Shown here one piece after another: positions 10,511-23,500 of a stretch of 64,000 nt of DNA (position 1 is its first letter; every line of letters starts with the position of its first letter). Source of the stretch: Oehlia diaphana (Eukaryota; Glomeromycota; Glomeromycetes; Glomerales; Glomeraceae); NCBI GenBank assembly GCA_003833135.1, contig QZLH01000243.1, positions 18,106-82,105 on the forward strand. Reading direction: 5' to 3'. A model generated the notes under the pieces. It did not search any database, was not told the origin of the DNA, and saw only the letters and a list, made by a program, of their open reading frames with translations. Position numbers and translations under genes: made by a program.

Positions 10511-11521
10511 TATGCGTTAGTAATGGAATTTAAAGATCGTAATTTACATTCTTACCTAAATTAGATATTATAAAATACATTTAGTACTTGAACTTGTATT
10601 TATAATCATAATAAAGTTCATAGGGATCTTCACCCAGGAAATATTTTGCATTCTATTAGTGAAAGTCAAAATATCTATAACATTATTGATTTTGGATTTT
10701 GCATTTGAGTAATTCCATATAGGCACCCGAAATATGACATGGAAAAGAACATACTTACATATGCTCTTTGGTATTATTATAATTCTGGAAATAAACCATA
10801 CTTTCCAATTATTAGACCGGAAACACAAAAACTTTTGAAGGAATTAATTCAGAAATGTTGGGATGCAATGACGGATGGTACTTGCAACTTTAGGAATTAT
10901 CATATAATACAGTTGATAAGAAAACAATAGTTCCATCAATAATACAAGAAAGAACTTCTCAAGTAAACAAATTCCTCAATTAAATCTTATAAATTCACGA
11001 TCCTTAATTATTATAATAGAATCAGGTAAAAAATTACTATTAAAAACTTATTTTAAAATTATAATCTGATAATTGCTTTTATACATATATTTTATTTATA
11101 GTTAACATTTCTGATATTTCATAAATGTTTATACATATTTTGATATTATATATTAAGGCCCAAATGAGCGATTTCTCATTTGTTTAACTAGTTCAAACAA
11201 AAAAATGTGATAGTGTGGAAGTATTAGTGTTTTGCTTCTAATAAAATTATTTTTCTCGCACTTAATGAATGTAATTCCCTTATTCATCATTTATTAAAGA
11301 GGAATTTAAACCACTAAGTTTTTATACATGAGGTCTAGGTGATTATCAGTTCAACATTTAATTAAATTAATTATAACATACAGTACAGTAAAATACAAAA
11401 CTAAATAATGAATAAATAATAAATAAATTCTCATAATTACACAAATATTAAAAAATGTTAGTAACCAATGATTTGTTAACACTAATAATATTTTTTGTTA
11501 ATATCCTAATTTTGGCTCAAA

Positions 11522-14501
11522 TCAAATGATAATTTCACATTCTAAACATTCAGAATTTAAAGTATACAATTTTTCTATAATAATAAAAAAAAAATGTATA
11601 TATTGACTTTATTATTATGAATAAAATAATATAAAATATTATAAAGATAATTTTTACCTGAAGATACAAATTCTTGTTGATTTGGACAATTTATAGGTTC
11701 TGGTAAATTTGAATTCAAATTTTGAGAAATGAGAAGTCGACTTGTATAAATAGCTTGAGGATGTGTTTCATAAGATTGCATTGTTATTGTTTCATTGAAA
11801 TTAAGTAACATATTTTTATATTCATTAAGATTGTTTGATAATGTATAAAAAATTTCTTTAGAAGTTGGCCGGTTTTCTGGATTTGCATCCCAACATTTTT
11901 CAATTAATTCTCTTAAAGAATTTGGAGTTTCGGCTCTAATATTTGGACGTAAACCTCGACAAACATCCAATACAAGTAAATAGTCATGTGGTTGATTATT
12001 AAAAGGTGGAATTCCTGTAATTATTTCATTAATAATAATACCTAATGAATATATATCAGATGCTAGTGTATGTGGTTTTCTACGTAATATTTCAGGTGCA
12101 ATATATGGAATTACTCCATAAATATTCTTTTCAGTTGAATTTGATAAACATTCGTTTGCTGGCATGCAAAGTCCAAAATCTCCAATATATGCAAATGTGG
12201 AACCAATAAAAATATTTCCTGGATGAAGATCTTTATGAATTAATCCATATTTATGAATGTCATTAAGTGCAAGACAGATATCATACATTTTATTCAATCT
12301 TTGTTCCCACGTTTTTGAATTAGCAGTTTGTCCGAGATATGAACGTAAATTACCATTTTCCATATATTGCAATGCTAATGCATAATTATGAGTAATAGGA
12401 TCTTGAGTAATTCCAAAACATTTTATTATACACATACAACCACTAACTTTATTAAAAAAGTTCAACTACCAATATACAGTAAATAATAAAAATTAGTAAA
12501 ATAAGAGCAGCTTAATTTTAATTTAAATATCTTATTTTTCTTACATACCTCATTTAGAAAATCATCGCTTACATTTTCTGAATCATTTAAAATTTTTAAA
12601 GCTACTGTTAATGGTCCAGTTCTTCTCCAATTATTATTTAATTGACTCCACTTTCTAATTTGTCCATCAATCCATGTGGCTGAATATACCTTTGCAAAAC
12701 CTCCTTCGGCTATATATTTAATATTTGTAAATTTATTATAAGGGATCCACTCTAATAATAAATCATATTTTTCAACTGCTATACGTTGATTATCTTGTAT
12801 TAATTTATCAATAATCTTATTTCCGCTAGTCCACTTATTAAAATCCCTTTGGAAGCGTTCAGGTTTACAGGATAAACAATCATTCAAATCTTCATTTATT
12901 CTAGAGCAATCTTTACATTTTCCAAATTCCATTCGCTTTTTTTCATTAAGATTAATCTCGTTATCATAACAATCACAATAAGAACGAAGTTTGCGATCAC
13001 AATTATTCACTCCATTATATCTTATATTATTTATATGAATTTTCTTATTATCTATATAATATTTTGCGTTTTCAAATTGTTGCATAATTTGTTTAAATAT
13101 TCCTAAATTACCTTCTAATTTAAAATAAATATTTTCATAATCTTTTAAAATAGATTGTAATTCTTTTAATTCTTTTAATTCTTTTGTCTTTTTATTATAT
13201 ACTTTAGAATAAAAATCTTCATAATCTTGTAATTTAGGTTGTGATCTAGATATCAAATTTTCCAGTTCTTTCATCTCTTTATCATAACAATAATAACAAT
13301 AATTATAATGATGCTTTTTACCACAGTTTTCACATAAAATATAATCACAATTCTTATATTTTTCTTGTCTATCATCTTCATCTAAATCATAATCTGAAAT
13401 TTCAACTATTGGTCTTTTAATATCAATAATTTTATTTTCACTAATCCATTTATTAAAATTTTCAAGATATTGTTGAAATTCATAAATTGAACAACAATTA
13501 TCATTATTTCCTATAAAACATACTTTACATTCACCATTTCCTTCTATATCATTATAACAGTAATTACAATAATAATATTGCTTGTCAATTTCTTGATTAC
13601 ATCCTTCACATAAAATATTATCATAATCATTATATTTTTCTTTCCTTTCTTCCAAATTTAAATCATAATCAGATATTTGAAAAATTCCAACTTTTGATGT
13701 TCCGTATGTCATATTACCTTTTTTTTTACTATCAGTTTCTTTAGAATAACAATGAAAACAATAAAGATATTGTTTATTAATTTCTTGATTACATACTTCA
13801 CATAAAATTCCATCATAATCTTTATATTTAACTTTTCTTTCTTCTAAATTTAAATTATAATCTAATGTATCAAAAATTCTAAAATTTGATCCATATTTCA
13901 TTTGACCTTTTTTATTACAATCAGTTTCTTTGACATAACAAAATATACAATAAAAATCCTGTTTATCAATTTTTTGACTACATTTTTCACATAAAATACC
14001 ATCACAATCATCATATTTTGATTTTCTTTCTTTTAAATTTAAATTATAATCCGATATTTTAAAAATTCCAAAATTAAAATTTGTACAATCATAACAATAA
14101 TAATTTAATTTATCAATTTCTCTATTACATTTTTCACATAAGATAATATCACAATCTTTATATTTTAATTTTCTTTCTTCTAAATTTAAATCATAATCTG
14201 ATGATTTAAAAATTTTAATTTTACAACAACCAAAAGAAGCATTTGATTTAAAACAAAATTTACATATACCATAATTCATACGATTTTGTTCATTACAATC
14301 GGTTTCCTTATTATAACAATTATAACATATAAAATTGGATTTTTCTATTACTCGATTACAATCTTCACATATGATACGATCATATTCTTTAAATTTCATT
14401 TTTCTTTCTTCTAAATTCAAATCATAATCTAATAATTTAAAAATTCCAAATTTTGGTTCAAATTTATCATTTGAATTAAAAATACTTTCTTTTTTTGACA
14501 T
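11522..14501 (-). CDS. Protein kinase with six Cys-rich N-terminal modules
   Basis: Three exons, 14501-12549, 12465-11658 and 11574-11522, join in frame at GT/AG sites and give 937 aa. The first roughly 390 residues hold six modules of the form SDYDLNLEERK..K..D followed by ILCE.CN.EIDK..YYC..C, that is paired CxxC motifs likely to bind zinc. A Lys/Glu-rich coiled stretch and a further Cys-rich segment with a DFNKWTSGNKIIDK linker follow. The kinase domain begins at about residue 590. It has the glycine loop (AEGGFAKVY), VALKIL lysine, catalytic HKDLHPGN near 728, GDFGL near 746, an APE motif and a conserved CWDANPENRPT segment, so it should be catalytically competent. The fold is TKL/RTK-like Ser/Thr or dual-specificity, of the type expanded in Glomeromycotina. 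Substrate is unknown. Odd: the linker motif is duplicated, and most relatives as I recall them carry only one or two modules. Confidence 0.85.
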
Positions 14502-17500
14502 TATTAAGCCTTTGTAAAAAATATGACGGATGATGTCAAGAATAAAACGGTTGCTAAAAAAAATTTTTTTCTCGTGTTGTACAATTTATATACGTATCTC
14601 ATTGTGTTTCAAATGTCAGAGTTGTACACACCCCAGCTAAAGCTAGGATGTAGTGCACACGCTTAGAAACTATGTTGATCATATGGCTGGTGGTTGTAGT
14701 GGTTGTACATAATAAATTATAAATTGGAAAATTCGATATGATATTAATAATGCCACGTGACATTTTTACTTTCAATTCAACAAGTCGTATTTTGATCATA
14801 AATATCAGATCAATTCTCCATCTTTTGATATAATAATTTCCGAGTAATATTTTATGCTTATTTTTTTTAAATGTATAATCTTGTAATACAGAAGATTTAA
14901 CAGATCTTTCCATATTTTACGACTAAAGGATATCAGCCAATGAACCTTATTTCTTGCAAGATACTTTCCTACAAGTAGTATTCCAAATCAACATGAGGAT
15001 ATTTGTCATCCCGTCTAAGTCAATTGCTTATTTTTTCGGCTAAAGATGGAAAGTATAGAAGTTGTGTCAACTTCGAAAAAATATATAATTGGGTGCAGTG
15101 ACTTACATAAAATGATAGATGATTGCAGTTAATCTAAAAGAAAAAAAACGTGAGTACTGTACTATTGAACCAAAAAATATAAATGAATGGGTTGGCATGG
15201 TAAAAGAACATCTTGCCTAATCTGAAATATATGAAAGACGCCTTCAGAAAGACATAAAAGTTCGCAGTATCTTAACGACGTACAACTATTAGCTTTCCCT
15301 AGGTTTGCACCAAGTTACATTCACTAATTTCTGTTATTCATGCAACAATAGTTTTGCGCTCAAAAATTTGTAGTCATCTGGAAACTCCTGAAAACAGAGA
15401 AGGACGTTCACAGTAGCTGTCTCCATATGCTAAAACAGCAAACTGTGGCTGCGATGTGCTTCCAGTTTTCTGAATCCAAGAGAAACCTCAATGAGAACAA
15501 ATAATTGGCATGAAAGGATGTCAAAAAGCTTGTTAAAATGGTTCCTTCTCAACAGGAGATTTTAAAAGACTTGAAATGTTTATGTTCCTCCTCAACAGCA
15601 GTGGTTTTAAAATCTACCATCTCCCATCAAGTACGTACTAATGCAGTAATTAATAGGAAGCACTTGGGTATTGCTTTTCGAACCCTCACAACATTTAATG
15701 ATAAATAATAAGTACCTTAATATTAATTATATGAAAAGATTATGTGATATTAAGTTGAAAGGTCAAAGTCTTTCTACAGAAGTTAATGCAACTCAAAATT
15801 GAAGATTCTTGTTCTTGTTGCAAAGTAAAGTCATAGCATTCAACTAAATAATATGAAAGAATGAAAGATTATTAAGAAAAATGATAAGCTAACTAATATT
15901 TTTTTGACAATTTACTACAAATAAATTCGTTACTAATTTTCTGATTAATTTTGAGGTATGGCCAAAGAAGCAAGTAATATTTCGCTAGCAACTAAACTTT
16001 TCTTCAGAAAGAAGAGAAAGAATGAAAAATTCTAGTAGTCGAGAGGGAAAAGCACCACGGAGGGAGACATAAAGGAGATAATCCTATGAGGATCTTTAAA
16101 CTAAGAATGATTATAATAATACAATGAAGAATAACAGATTATAGTAAATTATAATGAGAGATTAACTCATACCCTAACTCTATGTTGAAGAAATTATTTT
16201 TTCTTGAAAAAATATTACAAGAAAAATAAATATTGTGAGAAAAATTTAGCGTGAAAAGTTGATTTTATAAGAAAATACGCGTAACGTGATTCTTTTCATT
16301 ACGAAATTTTACTCATCTTGTATGATATCTCTGTGCAGATATTTACCCAAAAAACTAGTAACTCATATTCGTGATACACTTGCAACAGAAACTTTTGTAA
16401 TTCCGAATTATGTCATTGTATATAAAAGCTTATGCATATTTTCTTAAAATTATAAGTAAATAAGAATTTATTGGTTATGTTTCTTCATATTATCTTCTTT
16501 TCCAACATTATTAAATGAGATTAGGAACGTTCTCCGAATACGGATAATAATTGGATCGGATAAACGGATGATGGATAATGACCGGATCGGATAAAGGTGA
16601 AAGTTAAACGAGGTAAGAGACCACTGATTAACTTATCATTTTTGACTAACAAGATAAAAGCAATTTTAGCAATAATTTTTATTTCAGTGGCTGACTACCA
16701 CTGCTGTTTTTGACATACATTAAGATTATTAATAAACCAGATAATTGATATGTCAATGAAATAATAGCTTCTTAATTAGTTAATTAAATGAACAAGAGTA
16801 ATACTATGATAAATGGTTTTGAGTTCTTTAGAATAAAAATAATGCCTGTAAACGAAAAAATTCCGAATTTTTTTCAAGCCATTAGATAATCAACCCCTTT
16901 CATTTTATTCAACTTTTTCTTATACAGTATAGAAAATAGAATACAGATAATTTAATGTAATAAGTTACATTTTCAGCGAATGTTTTAGGTCATGAGTTAT
17001 TTAGGGATTTATATATTTCTAAAAATAAGACAATACTGTGAAGTACGCGTTTGATTGTCTATTAACAAATCCGCGGTATTCTGATATCAAACCATTAAAA
17101 AAGGATCTGTTTCAGAATAAGAGCTGAATATACTTTAATTCCATCAAATATTTATTAGTAACTTTACGCGCATGAATTGGTGTTTCTATAACAATTTACA
17201 ATATCGTCTATATCATCAAATATTTTATTGATTTATGAGATATTCTTTCTGTACGGTATATTAAAACAAATGGCTACGTACCTGAAGAAAACCTACTCAA
17301 GGAGATAATTGTCAATAAATCCCATTCAAGTTATGCAATGGTAAATTTTTATAAGCATCATCTAGAAAAATTCTTCGCATATAATTAATATAGGAAAATT
17401 TGTATTGCATATCTTCAAACGTTCATAATTACTAAAACTATATTCATGAAAATAGTTTAACGAAAATAAGATTAGGGCAGTGAACTAGCGGTTCGAACTG

Positions 17501-19641
17501 AGTCGCTCGGTTCATAGTCCTGAACGATTCATCTCAACTGAACCTATATGAACTGAAGCATAATAAACTGATAATTTAATAATCAAAAAAAAACATTATA
17601 ATATAATAGAAAGAATAAAGAATCACCAAATACAAAGAAAAATATTAAGTTTCATTAATTTACTTAATTTCAAATTTTTTTTACAAATTAAATAAAAAAG
17701 TAAAAAATACTATTTTATATCATATTTTAATATATTTTTACGTTATTACGATTCTTGAACTTTTTTATTGACAAATCAAAAGTTCAATTCAAAGTTCATT
17801 TGGTTCGGTTCTATTTCAGTTCGATTCGAACTGTAATAATCGATATTCTGGATAAATTATGTGCTTTCGAATTATAGTGTAGTTGATAGCACGCTGAACA
17901 TAGGAATTTATACTATATGAGTACTGAGATTCGCCGCGTTGCTGTCCTGAGTTGACGTGTTAACTTACTGGCATGTGCAAAGTAGTGTAGTTTGGTCTCA
18001 GATTGACGAAAACATATTAAAGGAATATCTAGGAATAAAATAAAAGGAAGATTATGGTATGGTTAATGAGCTAATTATCATTGTAATGGTGTCCCGACAT
18101 TCGAAAAAGGAGTATGTTGAATTGCCTGATAATCAAGGAATGATAGAGGCTAATACCATTTCTGGAATTTCGTAATAACGAATATCTCGTATTAGCAAAA
18201 AAGACTTAAAAATGATACTATCTTGAATACAGCAGGGTATTTCGGAGAGACAGACTGATACATTGCGAAGCTGATTTTATAAGAAACTTCTAATTATAAA
18301 ATTAATAAAAGAAGGGAACGATTAAATAATAAACAAACAATATTTATCTTCTAAATTTTAAAGGAAAAGAAATTTGGTCAAATACTTTATTTATACAAGT
18401 TCGCAATGACTAGATTGGATTTGAGCCCGATTTTCATTAAGTTGATAAAGAAATTAGGATCGAAAATTGTTGCTTTAATATTCATACAGAAGTGAGATAT
18501 GCTGAACACTTACGATGTGCAAATAAATTAAAATATAATAGCAAAGAAAGTCATTCAAAATCAATAATGAGACAGTATATATTATGTAGAATTGGCTGAA
18601 GCATATAAAAATGTACAAGTGTATGTGTAATGCGCAAGATGTTTCCATTGCTATAAGTATCTTTGAAGTGAATGAGAGCAAATTAACGAATAATATCAAT
18701 CAGTAATTATAAAAAGATTTAAAGATCATTCTGAGACGAAGTTAATGATGAAATTATGAAGAGTATAATAAATAATAATTCATTCAAACAGGTCCACGAT
18801 AAAGCAATCAAGACACTACTACATGATTTTTTATGCTTGGATTAAATCAGGTGATAGACCGAAAAATAGGAATAAAATACAGAACATGTAAGGTATTATT
18901 ATATAATGCACTAAATTAGGACTAGCACCACTTCAAAAAAGACTTGGCGAGGTGTCTTTGTTCTATTCTTACATTATTAAGCTTTTAATATTTCTTATTT
19001 AACTGTAAAAGTTTATTTTATATGCGAATATTACAATACCAACAAGATTAATGAATATAATAAGTTACAATTAATTACAAAACGAGAGGATAAAATATTT
19101 GAGAGACATTTTTAATATTTTACTTTACTATATATTGATTTTTTTCAAATAAAATTTTTTATTTTATTTTATTTTTATAATATAGACATGGACCGGGATT
19201 ACAAGCAAATGCTAGAAAAACGAGACTAAACTAAACGGATGCGAGTTAATCCAACCCCAACCCTGGAGAGGAGTCGTCCCGCCTAATATTCAACCCTGAA
19301 CCCTTAATACTATAGAAATAACGACAAAGAGGAAAAGCGAACAAAAAAAAAAAGAAAAATAATTGTTTCTAGCATAATCATTGGCCCGTATTTTTCTTTC
19401 ATCTACGGATCTACCGATGCTATACGTAAATACTGTCAGGTATAGAATGTTGCATTTTTTATAAGGTCCGTTGTTGTTGTAATGAAGTGTTTTGTTAGTC
19501 GTGTCGCCGGTAAAAAGAAATCAAAAAGAAACTAAAATAAAAATCAACATCACATGACATATTACGTATTTAATACGTACCAGAGAATTGCCCAATGACC
19601 TTTAGTTTACTACTCTCTTTTCTTTGAATCATTAAAAAAGT
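14502..19641. other. Five kilobases without recognisable genes
   Basis: No open frame here carries a domain I recognise, and codons are broken by stops in all frames. Content includes an imperfect GGATCGGATAAA repeat at 16550-16605, an inverted repeat around 17476-17841 and scattered poly-A/T runs. A less AT-rich patch at 19190-19310 (GACATGGACCGGGATTACAA region) may be a remnant of a transposon, but I cannot assign it. The final few hundred bases should hold the promoter of the gene starting at 19642. Confidence 0.5.
17476..17841. repeat. Imperfect inverted repeat (GTTCGAACTGA / TCAGTTCGATTCGAAC)
   Basis: The left end reads CAGTGAACTAGCGGTTCGAA and contains CTCGGTTCATAG. The right end contains TTTGGTTCGGTTC and TTCAGTTCGATTCGAACTG. 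The reverse complement of the right end shares GAACTGA, GAACCGA and ATGAACT words with the left. This looks like a degenerate MITE. I found no target-site duplication, so the boundaries are approximate. Confidence 0.35.
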
Positions 19642-20367
19642 ATGTCACAAGATAATGGTCAAGCAGTAATAGCAGGAGATAAGGCAAAACCTTTAGCAAA
19701 TTATCCACATGCTAGAGTTGTTGGAGGTTTCATTTTCGTTTCTGGTATTTCTTCAAGAAATTTTGATAATACGTAAGAATAATAAATAAAAAAGAATTTT
19801 TTTTTTTTTTTTACTATTACAAAATTATTTCTTAAAATCAATCTTTTTTAGGTATGAAGGGGTAATTAAATTTTTTCATTCAAGATAATTTGAAAAATAC
19901 ATAAATTAAATTATAAATTTCATAAATGTAAAAAAAAATCCTTTTGTTTTTTTATTAAAAAAAAATGTATGTATATATTATATACATTAGGTAAAAGAAC
20001 TCCCAGATGGTTCTTTTCAATTGGATATAAAAGAACAAACAAAAGCTGTAATTCAAAATATTAAATCTATACTAGAATTATCAGGAGCAACATTAAATAA
20101 TTTGGTTGATTTAACAGTATTCTTAAAAGATATGAATGATTATAATGATTTCAATGAAGTTTATAATCAATTTTTTGATGCTAAAACTGGTCCAAGTAGA
20201 ACCACTGTTGCTGTAAAAGATTTACCTTCTGTAAGTAATATTTAATATTTTTTTTTTTTTAAAAAAAAAAAAAATATATTTGACAGTTTAAATAATATAC
20301 TACTTTACTGTAGCCAAAGTTATTGATTGAAATTAAAGCAGTTGCTGTAATGCCTGCTTATAGGTAG
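19642..20367 (+). CDS. RidA/YjgF-family enamine deaminase, aminomuconate-deaminase-like
   Basis: Four exons, 19642-19772, 19852-19861 (10 nt), 19991-20230 and 20314-20367, chain in frame to 144 aa. The protein has the single YjgF/RidA fold: [12 protein letters not shown] near the N-terminus, [18 protein letters not shown] helix, [13 protein letters not shown] with the conserved substrate-binding Arg, and the terminal [10 protein letters not shown] strand. Family members are trimeric and hydrolyse reactive enamines or imines. The [16 protein letters not shown] start and SGISSR resemble the 2-aminomuconate deaminase branch more than canonical RidA, so a role in tryptophan/kynurenine or aromatic catabolism is possible (inference). 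The start is the only ATG upstream of the conserved core. Exon 2, only 10 nt, is needed to keep frame. It is convergent with the next gene. Confidence 0.85.
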
Positions 20368-20582
20368 GTAAATTGTCATATTAACGAGTTAAAACCTTTC
20401 ATCATTCTGCTACAATTATTCAAAATATATAAAATAATAAAATTATAATGTAATTTATATATAAATTCGAATTAATTAATTAATATTGGAATTACAATTA
20501 AAAATTGCATTATAAAGTACACAGTTATATTAGCATTTAATATTGTAATTATTTCAAGTATTTAAAAATCTTACTCCTATAA

Positions 20583-23500
20583 TTAAGATAACTTTTCTTC
20601 CAATCCATGTACGTCTTTAATTGGCATACCACAAGTAAAATTTTCACAAATACGAACTGAAGGTGTATTATCCCCCGCTTCCAAAATACTTTTAATCACT
20701 TCACACCTTTCATTCAATACTTGTCCATCATCTTTAGCTTGCAATAAAAATTTGTTTGGTATGAATCTTTTTCTAATAGTTTCAATATATTGTTGAACAA
20801 TTGCTTCTTCTTTTGGTCCAACAACAATAAACTATACGTATAGTAATAATTAATAATAATCCTTTTTTTAAAAAGGAATATGTATATTATTTACACTTAA
20901 CATACCTGTTTGATACCTTTCAAATGTAACATTAAACTTGCTACCATAGCTGGCATAGCATACGGGACTTTATCCAATGTTCCAATAAAATATTTTAAAG
21001 TTTGTTCAGCTTTAGCATTGTAATCCGCATTATTAATTATATGTCCAAGTCGAATCAAATTACTAATTGAAACCGAATTACTATAAAGAATAAAAGTGTG
21101 AGATATATACAATTCATTTAAAAAATATCATTAAGCAAGTTACTTACGAGGAAGGTTCAGCTCCATCATGATCTAAATAATGTATAGTTAATATAATAAA
21201 CTTGTACAAGTAATATAATTTAAAAAGAACATACTTACCATCCTTCAATCTAACCAAGATATTCTTGGTATCCTCTCCTACATTAAAAAATCCACCCCCG
21301 CCTTGTTCATCATAAAACAACTTAATTTGCTGGTCCTGTAAATCAATTGCCCAAGCAAGATAAGCCTCGTTAAAAGTTGATTGATAAAGATCAAGTAGAC
21401 CTAAAAATAAAATGAAACGAATTTAAACATAAGTTGTTTTTTATTGTTTATGCAAACATTACCTTCGATTAAATTACTGTTTAAAATTTAAATATAAATA
21501 AATGAATTAATATGAAATAATAAATAAATAAATAACATATAATTAATTAACTAAAAGATTCTTACCTATAATCATCAACAAACCCATCGATTTCACCGGG
21601 TTCTTCTCTAAAGCTTCTCAATAACTTCTTTTTATCGGGATCATATAATCTATCTTTAATAAACTTGGCAGCTCCCTCAGCTAATTCGAGATATTTTTCA
21701 TCACGTAACGCGTCGTATGCCTGTGCAAGAGCCGATATCATCAAACCTACAGAATTATTAAAATGTATATAAAATAAATCAAAATAATTTCATTAAACTA
21801 AAAAGGTATTGTTTGTGCGTATTACCATTCCAAGTTGTGAGAATCTTATCATCTCGATGTGGTTTAGGTCTTTTATCAAATCGATATTTTGCAAGCTTTT
21901 CTTTGGATTCAGCTAGAATAGCTTTTGCTTCATCAAGTGAAATTTGAAATTTTTCTGCTGTTTCTTCGGGAGTATGACGTTCAATTAATACATTCTATTA
22001 TAGTGGAAAAATTTAGATTAAAAAGTATACCAGAAATCTCAATCCTCAAAAATACACGAAAAAGTATACATACCTTATTCTTTAGTTCACCTTGAATATC
22101 TTTTCTGGGATCAACATTTCCATTAGGTTCAACACCAAAATGATATGAAAATATTTCCGAATTCTTGTCACCCAAAATTTCTTTAATTTCTGATGCTTCC
22201 CATACAGCAAAAGCACCCTCTATTTATATTTCATCAAGAGATATTAATTTGATTCTTTCTCCAATATTACTTATAAAATTCTAGAACGAAACAAAACCTC
22301 ACCCAATTTATGCTTGGCCTCATCATTAGAGTAAGAATCTGCATCTTCAGCTGAATAAAATCCTGCTCCTTCATGATCTCTCAAATCTCGTTCAACGTAT
22401 TTAATAATATCACGTGCAACCTTAAATAATCATTAATAATTAGTAAAAATTTAGTCATTTAAGTACAATGACTATTTCCACCTACCTCGGCATAATATTC
22501 ATCTTTAGTTATCAAATAAACTTCAGTATAGCTCTTAAGCAATTGAGCTTGATCGTAAAGCTATTTAATAATTAAATTCTTCAGACATTAAAATTATAAT
22601 TTAAACAAAGCACGCTATTATGTTTACCATTTTTTCGAAATGAGGAATGTGCCAATATTTATCAGTGGAATATCTAAGAGAAAGAAAATTCAGATTCGAA
22701 ACATAAAAAAAAAAAAAAATACATAATTTTACATAATAAAATAATACATACCGATGAAATCCATTTCCAATGTGATCTAAATAAAAATAGAGATTATGTA
22801 TATAAATTTTATATTTATTATATATTCATATTAATTTGTACATACCATGAATCCCTCCCATGGCAATTTTCTAATTAATTATAAAAATGTGATTAAAATT
22901 TTTTACCTTAATTTTTTTTAATAAGAGAAAAAAAAAAAGTTTAAATACCTTTAAAGTAAATTTGACCATATTCAGATCTTTTTCTGCAGCTTCCCTTCGA
23001 CTTTCTACAACAGTTTGTAACTTTTTTAAAAATTGTGCTTCATTATCACAATCTTTGAAATCAATCCCTAATGTTTGTCCACGTCTTTTAATTTCTTGAA
23101 TTGACATTATAGCAAATCTTTCTTCGGCTTTATCAAGATCTGCCGACGTATAATAATAATGACGAAGTAAAAAATGAAATTGTACTGGAGTCGGGAACTT
23201 CGGTTCACCTTTATAAGTTTAATTATTTTGTTAAAATAATAAAATGGTGATAATAATTTAATCATAAATTCGTCACGTACTTTTTCCATCAAAACCACCT
23301 TCATCATCATCAAATGATCGAACGAAATAATCATGTAATTTATGTGCAACTTTGATATTTAACGGTTGAGATATTTGTTCCGTAATCTTTTTCTAATAAA
23401 AGAAAATTATATATACAAATTTTTTTTTAAGGAAAACTTACAATAAATTTATCTCTTACATGGGAATATTCGCGTAAAGTTTTAATAGCATCTTCACCAG

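Larger units (their letters stand above)
9660..11030 (+). pseudogene. Decayed Cys-module protein kinase
   Basis: Fragments of the kinase at 11522-14501 are readable in order but in shifting frames with many stops. They are LDYNLDEDKKREI and a Cys-rich remnant near 9700-9850, KRFQQDFDKWTS near 9930, ITHN/HNYALVMEF around 10300-10530, the catalytic-loop remnant HRDLHPGNILHSI near 10620, an IDFGF (DFG) remnant near 10690, and RPETQKLLKELIQKCWDA near 10815. Two small transposons interrupt it (9977-10109 and 10311-10502), and removing either one reconnects the homology exactly. It lies tail-to-tail with the intact paralog, so the pair is an inverted duplication. The internal stops and lost exon borders make it a pseudogene. 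Confidence 0.85.

Noticed and set aside
14599..14913. 104-codon minus-strand frame with a Thr run
   Set aside because: The Thr run comes from a GTT/GGTGGTTG repeat, and no homology or exon context is seen.
19190..19310. Possible RNA gene in a less AT-rich patch
   Set aside because: I could not fold a tRNA cloverleaf or recognise an rRNA or snRNA motif.
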